A program made the translations under genes and the position numbers. Shown here in pieces: positions 1 through 4,633 of a stretch of 5,484 nt of DNA. This DNA comes from a bacterium (GTDB lineage: Bacteria > UBP15 > UBA6099 > DSWB01), in contig JAGUYV010000285.1 in the NCBI GenBank assembly GCA_020061125.1, forward strand, positions 1 to 5,484, in the 5' to 3' direction. Under the pieces are notes generated by a model. The model saw only the letters and a program-made list of their open reading frames with translations, searched no databases and had not been told where the DNA came from. Within the stretch, counting starts at the first letter, position 1, and the number at the start of each line of letters is the position of its first letter.

Positions 1-171
1 GATCTCGGCCCCGAGCATGAACGCGCCCTGGGCCGCAAGCTGGCTCGCGAACGCTTCGGGGCTTTCGCGCCCGGCCGGCTTGATGCCAAGCCCGCCCTGA
101 ACCCACAGGTCCACCAGGGCGTCATAGTCGGATTCCTCGAGCTGCCGGATGATCACGCCGCCGTGCGCCAT
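1..171 (-). CDS. GNAT-family N-acetyltransferase, N-terminal 57 residues (3' end outside window)
   Basis: The reading frame starts at ATG 171-169 and stays open to the left edge, so only the N-terminus is seen (57 codons). It begins MAHGGVIIRQLEESDYDALV and continues with DLWVQAGLGIKPAGRESPEA. This is the usual opening of GNAT acetyltransferases: a first beta strand 'IRqL', an acidic D/Y-D-A-L helix, then a W-x-x-A-G-L segment followed by a G-R-[DE]-S-P-E-A helix. The acetyl-CoA loop (R/Q-x-x-G-x-G/A) would lie beyond the edge, so catalysis and substrate cannot be judged. The ATG is one base after the TGA of the guanylyltransferase gene, and GGAGGAG inside that gene's last codons lies 10 bases upstream, so the two are probably translationally coupled. 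Substrate is unknown. The family call rests on N-terminal pattern only. Confidence 0.72.
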   Translation of the reverse strand, partial: MAHGGVIIRQLEESDYDALVDLWVQGGLGIKPAGRESPEAFASQLAAQGAFMLGAEI

Positions 172-172
172 C

Positions 173-1243
173 TCACAAAAACTCCTCCATGCGCTCGCGG
201 CGCATGATCTCCACGAGTTCGGACACATCCTGGGCGCAGTCTTTGTGGCACACCAGAAGGGCGTCGTCGGTTTCCACGATGACCAGGTCCGACACGCCCA
301 CCGCGGCCACGAGCTTTTTGGGGCTGTAAATAAGTGTGTTTCTTGTGTTGAGCGTGAGTTTGCGGCCGATGCATGCGTTGCTGTTTTCGTCCTTGGGCCA
401 CTCGTCGTAGAGGCTGCTCCACGAGCCGAGGTCGTTCCATCCGAACCGCGCGGGCAGAACCACGGCGCGGCGCGTGCGCTCCATCACGCCCTTGTCAATG
501 GAGATGGTCTCGAAGCGCGGGAACTCTTCTCCCAGGGCCTTAAGCTCAAGGGGCGTGTCTATGGCCGAGGCGATGCGCTCCAGGCCCTGTCCCATGGCGG
601 GCAGATGCGCGTGAATCTCCTCCATGATGGTGCGGATCGGCAAAATGAACATGCCCGAGTTCACCAGATAATCCGGGCTTTCGAAGAACCGGCGCGCGGT
701 GTCCGCATCGGGCTTTTCCACGAAGGCTTGCACGCGGCGCGCCGGGGCGTGCGCGGCGTCTTCGAGCAGCTCTCCGGCCCGGATGTAGCCGAACCCGGTC
801 TCGGGCCGCACGGGCGGGATGCCGAACAGAACCATGTCCCCGCGCTCCCGCGCCAGGCGGCCCGCGAATTTCAGATCCTTGCGGAACTGGTCGAGATCGC
901 GGATGAGGTGATCCGCGGCGAACACGGCCATGGCGCCGTCCGGCTCGAGGTGGCGCAGGTAAATGGCGGCCAGGCCCACGCAAGCGGCCGTGCTGCGGCC
1001 CACCGGCTCGGCGATCACATTTTCCTCGGGCAGCATGGGAAGTTGCGCGCGGATTTCATCTTCGAGCAGGCTGTTGGTGATGATGAAAATGCGGTGCTCG
1101 GGGATCACCGGCGTGAGGCGCAGCACCGAGTCCTGTATCATGGTGTGCCTGCCCACGATGTTGAGAATCTGCTTGGATGTTTTCTTGCGGCTTCTGGGCC
1201 AGAACCGCGACCCGCGGCCACCGGCCATGATCACTGCGAACAT
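173..1243 (-). CDS. manC: Mannose-1-phosphate guanylyltransferase, short single-domain form
   Basis: This 356-residue cytoplasmic enzyme is predicted to make GDP-mannose from GTP and mannose-1-phosphate, for glycan or surface-polysaccharide synthesis. In order: nucleotide-binding loop AGGRGSRFWPRSR (7-19) with KTSKQ (21-25; the family usually has PKQ, so Ser replaces Pro), EPVGRSTAA (79-87), ADH (110-112), PETGFGYI (147-154), FVEKP (174-178), NSGMF (195-199), SIDKGVME (248-255) and GWNDLGSW (268-275). A C-terminal strand-rich tail has VGVSDLVIVETDDALLV (315-331). Length fits the short GMP form, with no C-terminal phosphomannose-isomerase (cupin) domain of the bifunctional ManC/AlgA type. ATG 1243 was chosen over an upstream in-frame ATG at 1297 because GGGAGG lies 6 bases before it and the protein then begins MFAVIMAGG, as the family does. 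The GNAT gene follows after one base. Confidence 0.93.
   Translation of the reverse strand: MFAVIMAGGRGSRFWPRSRKKTSKQILNIVGRHTMIQDSVLRLTPVIPEHRIFIITNSLLEDEIRAQLPMLPEENVIAEPVGRSTAACVGLAAIYLRHLEPDGAMAVFAADHLIRDLDQFRKDLKFAGRLARERGDMVLFGIPPVRPETGFGYIRAGELLEDAAHAPARRVQAFVEKPDADTARRFFESPDYLVNSGMFILPIRTIMEEIHAHLPAMGQGLERIASAIDTPLELKALGEEFPRFETISIDKGVMERTRRAVVLPARFGWNDLGSWSSLYDEWPKDENSNACIGRKLTLNTRNTLIYSPKKLVAAVGVSDLVIVETDDALLVCHKDCAQDVSELVEIMRRERMEEFL
182..188 (-). promoter_or_regulatory. Shine-Dalgarno of the GNAT gene, inside the 3' end of the upstream gene
   Basis: GGAGGAG (188 to 182 on the minus strand) lies 10 bases before ATG 171. The same bases encode the Glu-Glu of the C-terminal M-E-E-F-L of the guanylyltransferase. 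This fixes the start of the acetyltransferase and implies that it is translated from the same mRNA. Confidence 0.65.
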
Positions 1244-1361
1244 GAAGGGCCTCCCGTGCGCGCCGCCTGGCGCAACCGGCTCGAACCGGGCGTTCAATGC
1301 CTGTTTGAGTTAATATCGCGCGCGGCGCGCATTTGTTGTGCGGGAACCGGATCCGTGCGCG
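1244..1361 (-). other. 118-bp intergenic region before the guanylyltransferase gene
   Basis: Between the TGA of the cysteine-knuckle gene and the guanylyltransferase ATG I see only the Shine-Dalgarno site, a GC alternation (cgcgcgcggcgcgc around 1317-1330) and a GATATTAAC stretch that is a poor -10 box with no -35 at the right distance. No T-tract terminator is present. Whether the guanylyltransferase has its own promoter here or is read through from upstream is undecided. Confidence 0.4.
1250..1255 (-). promoter_or_regulatory. Shine-Dalgarno of the guanylyltransferase gene
   Basis: GGGAGG (1255 to 1250 on the minus strand) is followed by six bases and ATG 1243. It decides the start. The in-frame ATG 54 bases upstream has no such site and would add 18 residues unlike the family. 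Confidence 0.75.
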
Positions 1362-1919
1362 TCATTTGCCGCCGGGATTGAAGGACAGGCTTTTCATCCA
1401 CCCGCGGCCGCGGCATGTGGCGCATACGCCGTCGCTGCACGACAGGCAGTTGCCCGTGCCCTCGCAGAACGAGCAGGTGCGCACTGCGGGAATGATGAGC
1501 AGAATGCGGTCCTTGTGGTAGCCCTTGCCCCCGCAGCAATGGCACCGGCCCGGGGCCGCGGACTCCCCGCACAGGTGGCACCGGCCCGTGCCGTGGCACA
1601 CCGGGCGCGGCTCCTCGCAACGCTCGATGACCCAGCGGCCGTCGCGCGCGCGCAGAGTGAACCGGCGCTGGGTTTCGCGCACCACATTCATCTGCGTGAA
1701 CACCTGCACGCGCCCGTCCGCCTGCTCCTCCACGCCCGTCACATACTCGCCCATGCCCGTGCCCGGCACGATGTCCGTGACGCCGCGCATCGCCGCCAGC
1801 TTGCGGTCAATGTCCAGCAGCGCGCATTCTTCGTCCGTGAGGGAATCTTCGTCAAATGACAACAGAAACGGCTCGACAGCCTGTTCGGGGGTAATCCTGG
1901 GTCTGGGCGCATCGGCCAT
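1362..1919 (-). CDS. Cysteine-rich zinc-knuckle protein with duplicated DnaJ-type CxxCxGxG module
   Basis: The 185-residue protein has an N-terminal part (about 1-100) that ends in strand-like segments (F-T-L-R-A-R-D-G-R-W-V-I-E-R). That could be a small NTF2-like or similar alpha+beta domain, but this is only an impression. The C-terminal half has 13 cysteines. Three full CxxCxGxG knuckles are visible: CHCCGGKG (126-133), CSFCEGTG (149-156) and CATCRGRG (166-173). A half knuckle VCHGTG (107-112) has Arg where the first Cys should be, and two extra CxxC pairs are present, CHLC (114-117) and CLSC (158-161). Such knuckles bind zinc and unfolded protein in DnaJ-type cochaperones, but no J domain or HPD motif is present, so this is not DnaJ. 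No signal peptide. ATG 1919 has no Shine-Dalgarno but sits 6 bases after a perfect TATAAT. Longer in-frame starts would overlap the gene at 2014. Function unknown. Confidence 0.8.
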   Translation of the reverse strand: MADAPRPRITPEQAVEPFLLSFDEDSLTDEECALLDIDRKLAAMRGVTDIVPGTGMGEYVTGVEEQADGRVQVFTQMNVVRETQRRFTLRARDGRWVIERCEEPRPVCHGTGRCHLCGESAAPGRCHCCGGKGYHKDRILLIIPAVRTCSFCEGTGNCLSCSDGVCATCRGRGWMKSLSFNPGGK

Positions 1920-1925
1920 GCGGAA

Positions 1926-1954
1926 ATTATAGCTCAAACGGGCGGAATGCGGAA
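1926..1954 (-). promoter_or_regulatory. Promoter of the zinc-knuckle gene, probably giving a leaderless mRNA
   Basis: A perfect TATAAT (1931 to 1926) lies exactly six bases before ATG 1919, so transcription would start at or next to the A of the start codon. A hexamer TTCCGC (1954 to 1949) is 17 bases upstream. It keeps only the TT of the consensus TTGACA and is weak. No Shine-Dalgarno fits between the box and the ATG. Confidence 0.6.
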
Positions 1955-1974
1955 TCCGCGCGGCAACGCGCGGA
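1955..1974. repeat. Perfect 8-bp GC hairpin with GCAA/TTGC loop
   Basis: TCCGCGCG, loop GCAA, then CGCGCGGA forms a perfect 8-bp stem. It lies 39 bases past the stop of the 2014-2472 gene and directly against the weak -35 of the next gene. On the minus strand no T run follows it, so it is not a standard intrinsic terminator. It may still stabilise the 3' end of the upstream mRNA. Confidence 0.55.
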
Positions 1975-2013
1975 GGGAGCGGGAAAGCTGTCGTTAATGA
2001 AATGAAACGGGTG

Positions 2014-2472
2014 TCAGGCTGAAGGGGCCGTGGCCGGCTCCGGGGTCCGGGCGCTGTCCGTCTTGATGAAGGGGAAGCCGCGCGCGATGGAGCAGGCGCG
2101 CTCGAGGAGCTGGTTCTGCGCCGCGCGCTGGCTTCGCTCGGCCGCGATGGCGTCAAGCTCCTGTTCCACGGTGAGTTCCGGGGGCACATCGTAATCCTGC
2201 TGCGCGCGGCGGCGCGCGGCGTTCTTTTCCAGCACGGTCAGAGTCTTGAGGATGCGCGCCACGGCGGCGTTGTCAAGAATCCCGTCCGCGGCGTGCCAGC
2301 GCACCATTCCGCACAGGTTGTCGCGATCCGCACGAGATGCGGGCGACGCCTTGATGCGGTTGAACAGGTGCAGCGCCTCCATGTCCGGCTGAATCTCGGT
2401 CACATTGCCCTGGGTGGCGCGCCTTATGGCGTTGGGCGCAAACGGGGAGTATGTCATCGCGTCTTTGTACAT
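2014..2472 (-). CDS. Unrecognised 152-residue, mostly helical cytoplasmic protein
   Basis: I do not recognise a family. The sequence is predicted to be mainly helical and charged, with a Leu/Ala-rich helix around 63-91 (D-G-I-L-D-N-A-A-V-A-R-I-L-K-T-L) and a second around 101-130 (VEQELDAIAAERSQRAAQNQ), which could form a short coiled coil. There are two cysteines, no signal peptide and no membrane segment. The tail after residue 138 is Pro/Ala/Thr-rich and probably disordered. ATG 2472 is preferred because a TAAAAT box ends exactly six bases upstream, as at the next gene. An internal ATG at 2457 also lacks a Shine-Dalgarno. The reading frame is supported by length and by normal composition. 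It precedes the zinc-knuckle gene by 94 bases but that gene has its own promoter. It is transcribed divergently from the sulfatase. Confidence 0.6.
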   Translation of the reverse strand: MYKDAMTYSPFAPNAIRRATQGNVTEIQPDMEALHLFNRIKASPASRADRDNLCGMVRWHAADGILDNAAVARILKTLTVLEKNAARRRAQQDYDVPPELTVEQELDAIAAERSQRAAQNQLLERACSIARGFPFIKTDSARTPEPATAPSA

Positions 2473-2478
2473 ACATCC

Positions 2479-2484
2479 ATTTTA
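2479..2484 (-). promoter_or_regulatory. -10 box of the 2014-2472 gene, probably leaderless
   Basis: TAAAAT (2484 to 2479) is followed by six bases and ATG 2472. No recognisable -35 hexamer lies at 15-18 bases (the hexamer at 17 is AAGTCC). An AT-rich stretch at about 2511-2541 lies at the distance expected of an UP element and might compensate. Confidence 0.45.
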
Positions 2485-2595
2485 TCGGCGGGATCGCGTC
2501 AGGACTTTAGGGGATTTGAAGTATTTTCTCAAATAAAAAAACGCGCCGCGCCGGGCTTTTTCAAAAAACGGCGAAATCAAACCCGCGGCGCGCCC

Positions 2596-2624
2596 TTGCG
2601 CGGCCCCCGAGGACCGCATAAAAT
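2596..2624 (+). promoter_or_regulatory. Sigma70-like promoter of the sulfatase gene
   Basis: TTGCGC (2596-2601), a 17-base spacer and TAAAAT (2619-2624) match the usual housekeeping layout, with TTG of the -35 and five of six -10 bases. Transcription should start around 2630-2631, at the ATG of a nine-codon ORF and about 25 bases before the sulfatase ATG. Confidence 0.6.
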
Positions 2625-2629
2625 GGCGC

Positions 2630-2659
2630 ATGTATCCTCCGCCGGGGAGACGGCAATGA
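2630..2659 (+). CDS. Putative nine-codon leader ORF (MYPPPGRRQ) overlapping the sulfatase start
   Basis: ATG 2630 lies five bases after the TAAAAT box. It opens a reading frame for MYPPPGRRQ that ends at TGA 2657-2659, which overlaps the sulfatase ATG 2656-2658 as ATGA. The ORF contains three consecutive prolines at residues 3-5, the type of motif known to stall ribosomes unless EF-P acts. The sulfatase Shine-Dalgarno is inside it. If the mRNA starts at or near 2630, this is a leaderless upstream ORF translationally coupled to the sulfatase. If the start is a few bases downstream, it is simply part of a short 5' leader. The arrangement is seen directly; translation is inferred. Confidence 0.35.
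   Translation: MYPPPGRRQ
2644..2650 (+). promoter_or_regulatory. Shine-Dalgarno that fixes the sulfatase start
   Basis: GGGGAGA is followed by five bases and ATG 2656. The alternative in-frame ATG 2671 has only GGGAA directly abutting it, too close to work. Frames running upstream of 2656 have no site and no sulfatase or signal-peptide character. Confidence 0.65.
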
Positions 2660-4107
2660 GCGCACGGGAAATGAACCGCAGAGATTTTATGAAAACCGCG
2701 GGCGCGGGCATGCTTGCGGGCACGGCTCTTGCCCGAGCGGGCCGCAGCCTGGCCCAAACGCCACCGCCTCCGGCTTCTCCGCCCAACATTGTTTACATTC
2801 TGCTTGATGACGCGGGTTACGGCGATCTCGGATGCTATGGGCAAACCCTTTTCGAAACGCCAAGCATAGACCGCCTGGCGGGCGAGGGCATCCGATTCAC
2901 CAGCCACTACAGCGGAAGCGCGGTGTGCGCGCCGTCCCGGTGCAGTCTTTTAACGGGTCAGAATACGGGCCACTGTGCAATCCGCGGCAACAGGGAGGTC
3001 CCGGAGGGCGAGGGCCAGTTCCCGCTTCCCGGCAACACCGTAACCCTGGCTCACAGGCTGCAAAAAGCTGGCTACGCCACGGGCGCATTCGGCAAGTGGG
3101 GACTCGGAGGCCCCGGCTCCACGGGACATCCGCTCAAAATGGGATTCGACACATTTTATGGGTATCTCTGCCAGCGGCAGGCGCACGATTATTACCCCGG
3201 CCGTCTGTGGCATGACGATCAAATAGAAATCTTGGACGAATCCGAATACTCACACACCGCCATCATGAACCGGGCGGTTGATTTCATCAAAACCAAAAGC
3301 GCTGTGGACAGGCCGTTCTTTTGCTACTTACCCGTTACTATCCCGCATGCATCCCTTCATGTGCCAGAGGAATGGGCGGCCCCGTTCCGCAAGAAATTCA
3401 AAAAATTCGAAACTTTGTATGGTGTTTATGCCGGAAAACCCGTGACCAACCCCCCGGCGCAATTCGCGGGCATGATGACCCTGCTCGATCACAATATCGG
3501 AGAATTGATGCGGATTCTTTCGGATTCCGGCATGGACCGGAACACCGTGGTCATGCTGGCGTCCGACAACGGGCCGCATCGCGAGGGCGGACATCTGCCG
3601 GACCTGTTCGACAGCAACGGCCCATTTCGGGGTTATAAGCGCGATCTTTACGAAGGCGGAATCAGAGTCCCGTTTCTGGCCCGTTGGCTTGGAAGAATTG
3701 CGCCTGGGTCCAGCAGCAGCATGGCATGCTCGTTCTGGGACATTCTGCCCACGCTGTGCCACATAGCCGGCGCGCCGCCACAGGCCGGCGAACCCGGACT
3801 GGACGGGGTGTCTCTGGTCCCCGAACTTCTGGGCGCCAGCGGCAGGCAGGAGCAGCATGATTATCTGTATTGGGAACTGCCCGAATCCGGGGGAAGCCAA
3901 GCCGTGCGGCGCGGCGCGTGGAAAGCCGTGCGCCAGGGCGGTCCAGATGCGCCTCTGGAATTGTTCAACATTGAGGAAGATCCCGGAGAGCAGCGGGATC
4001 TCTCGGCCGCACATCCGAAAAAAGCGCTCGAACTCGAGGACATCCTGCGCGGCGCGCGCACCGAATCCCCAGAATTCCCCTTATATTCGACGCCTGTAAA
4101 TAATTGA
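2656..4107 (+). CDS. Tat-exported arylsulfatase (formylglycine-dependent sulfatase)
   Basis: The 483-residue protein hydrolyses a sulfate ester outside the cytoplasm, most likely on a sulfated glycan; the substrate is inferred from context only. A Tat signal is seen: NRRDFMK (7-13), a hydrophobic stretch AGAGMLAGTALARA (15-28) and a likely cleavage after SLA (31-33). Mature features in order: metal-binding LLDDAGYGDLG (49-59), the formylglycine site CAPSR (91-95) followed by CSLLTG (96-101), FGKWGLG (145-151) with the catalytic Lys147, PHASLH (230-235) with active-site His, metal-binding SDNGPH (303-308) and RGYKRDLYEGGIRVPF (325-340) with Lys328. Cys91 is of the Cys type, so a formylglycine-generating enzyme must act on it before or during export; none is encoded here. 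The C-terminus has the usual small domain with ELFNIEEDPGEQRDL (435-449). Codons look more AT-rich at third positions than in its neighbours, a possible sign of transfer. Confidence 0.95.
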   Translation: MSAREMNRRDFMKTAGAGMLAGTALARAGRSLAQTPPPPASPPNIVYILLDDAGYGDLGCYGQTLFETPSIDRLAGEGIRFTSHYSGSAVCAPSRCSLLTGQNTGHCAIRGNREVPEGEGQFPLPGNTVTLAHRLQKAGYATGAFGKWGLGGPGSTGHPLKMGFDTFYGYLCQRQAHDYYPGRLWHDDQIEILDESEYSHTAIMNRAVDFIKTKSAVDRPFFCYLPVTIPHASLHVPEEWAAPFRKKFKKFETLYGVYAGKPVTNPPAQFAGMMTLLDHNIGELMRILSDSGMDRNTVVMLASDNGPHREGGHLPDLFDSNGPFRGYKRDLYEGGIRVPFLARWLGRIAPGSSSSMACSFWDILPTLCHIAGAPPQAGEPGLDGVSLVPELLGASGRQEQHDYLYWELPESGGSQAVRRGAWKAVRQGGPDAPLELFNIEEDPGEQRDLSAAHPKKALELEDILRGARTESPEFPLYSTPVNN

Positions 4108-4129
4108 GAGGCCGCGGGAAATATCGCTG

Positions 4130-4510
4130 TTATTTGGTTGCGTTGGCGAAGGCGGCGACCAGCAGCTCATCCGCGGTTGTGCCGTGTTCGGACAGCGCGG
4201 ACAGGCCGATGCGCGTGGGCAGATCCGCAAAGCCAAGGGCCGAGCGGATGTTATGGCCAAGGCGTTCGCGGGTCAACTCCGTGGAATACACCACAAGGCG
4301 GCCCGGCCCCATGGACAGCACGGCCGCGGTGTCCGCGAATTTCCTGTGCAGGCTCTGTGAGCTGTCGGCGTGCCAGTCGCGCACCGCGCTCCAGTCCTGC
4401 TGTTCGGTGGTGAAGACCACGCCGACCCGGATTTTCTGGGAGGCGGCGCGCGCCTGGTCCACGGCCGCGGCGAGTTCGGCAGGGGCGATTCCGGGTTCAT
4501 TGCTGTCCAT
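4130..4510 (-). CDS. Small standalone protein with a possible degenerate GGDEF-like fold
   Basis: This 126-residue protein has no signal peptide or membrane segment and no cysteine. The C-terminal half reads like the end of a GGDEF (nucleotidyl-cyclase) domain: a strand RLVVYSTEL (71-79) where the signature would be, a helix ERLGHNIRSAL (82-92), then RIGLSALSEHG (100-110) and TTADELLVAAFANA (111-124). These correspond to the family's 'SiGiA...g' strand and 'eLl..AD.Al' helix. The GG[DE]EF signature and the metal-binding Asp are not present, so it cannot be an active diguanylate cyclase; a binding or structural role is possible. The family call is by pattern only and uncertain. It has its own promoter and an AAGGAG Shine-Dalgarno. 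It ends 22 bases from the convergent sulfatase stop. Function unknown. Confidence 0.7.
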   Translation of the reverse strand: MDSNEPGIAPAELAAAVDQARAASQKIRVGVVFTTEQQDWSAVRDWHADSSQSLHRKFADTAAVLSMGPGRLVVYSTELTRERLGHNIRSALGFADLPTRIGLSALSEHGTTADELLVAAFANATK

Positions 4511-4517
4511 GTGATGG

Positions 4518-4523
4518 CTCCTT
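4518..4523 (-). promoter_or_regulatory. Shine-Dalgarno of the 4130-4510 gene
   Basis: AAGGAG (4523 to 4518) lies seven bases before ATG 4510, an ideal spacing. It supports this start and shows that the organism uses Shine-Dalgarno initiation at some genes, in contrast to the starts at 1919 and 2472. Confidence 0.75.
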
Positions 4524-4544
4524 GTTCAATACATGATTCAATAA

Positions 4545-4573
4545 TTTATAGCCCGCGTTGCGAATCCGCTCAA
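4545..4573 (-). promoter_or_regulatory. Sigma70-like promoter of the 4130-4510 gene
   Basis: TTGAGC (4573 to 4568), exactly 17 bases, then TATAAA (4550 to 4545). Transcription should begin near 4538, giving a leader of about 28 bases that contains the Shine-Dalgarno. It is the best -35/-10 pair in the window and shows that this gene is transcribed independently of the propeller gene upstream. Confidence 0.7.
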
Positions 4574-4633
4574 TATGCCGGACAAGAAAAACCGATGGGA
4601 AAGGCAATTGGCTCACCGGGAGGGCCGGACGAG

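Larger units (their letters stand above)
2471..2635. repeat. Imperfect terminal inverted repeat spanning both divergent -10 boxes
   Basis: On the minus strand 2485-2471 reads ATAAAATGGATGTAT. On the plus strand 2618-2635 reads ATAAAATGGCGCATGTAT. All 15 bases match, with three extra bases (CGC) in the right arm. Each arm carries a TAAAAT box and the first ATG downstream of it, so the divergent region is roughly mirror-symmetric. Confidence 0.6.
2473..2655. other. Divergent, AT-rich promoter region with A-tracts
   Basis: This is the longest non-coding stretch in the window and it serves both the minus-strand gene at 2472 and the plus-strand sulfatase. It contains an A-tract at 2535-2541, a T-tract at 2557-2561 and another A-tract at 2563-2568 in an otherwise GC-rich sequence. 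Two GC arms also form a perfect 9-bp inverted pair, CGCGCCGCG (2542-2550) and CGCGGCGCG (2584-2592), with a 33-base loop. The A-tracts suggest bent DNA or UP-element activity. The GC pair could be an operator or a weak bidirectional terminator, but neither is established. Confidence 0.5.
4511..4633 (-). other. 123-bp intergenic region between propeller gene and 4130-4510 gene
   Basis: It contains the promoter and Shine-Dalgarno of the downstream gene listed separately. No stem followed by a T run is visible after the propeller stop at 4634, so readthrough from the propeller gene is not excluded. Confidence 0.4.

Noticed and set aside
1244-1297. Upstream in-frame start for the guanylyltransferase (18 extra residues)
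   Set aside because: No Shine-Dalgarno there, whereas GGGAGG precedes ATG 1243 at six bases and the protein then starts as family members do.
149-1381. A 410-codon plus-strand open frame
   Set aside because: It is antisense to the well-supported guanylyltransferase; strong GC bias at third positions removes stops on the opposite strand. The translation is rich in His, Arg and Ala with no domain.
1362-1919. Calling the cysteine-rich protein DnaJ
   Set aside because: There is no J domain, HPD motif or G/F-rich linker, the knuckle order differs and the length is only 185 residues.
1920-2189. In-frame upstream extension of the zinc-knuckle protein
   Set aside because: It overlaps the 2014-2472 gene, is Ser/Arg/Pro-rich shadow sequence and passes over a perfect TATAAT box next to ATG 1919.
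2542-2592. Intrinsic terminator from the CGCGCCGCG/CGCGGCGCG pair
   Set aside because: The loop is 33 bases and no T run follows the second arm on either strand in the right place; it is left as an unexplained inverted pair.
2293-2655. In-frame N-terminal extension of the sulfatase
   Set aside because: It runs through the divergent promoter region and the antisense of the 2014-2472 gene, and it would bury the Tat signal about 120 residues inside the protein.
3328-4014. A 228-codon minus-strand frame inside the sulfatase gene
   Set aside because: It is antisense to conserved sulfatase motifs and has no recognisable domain or ribosome site.
4108-4129. Bidirectional terminator between the convergent stops
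   Set aside because: The 22-bp gap holds only a CCGCGG palindrome with no stable stem and no T run.
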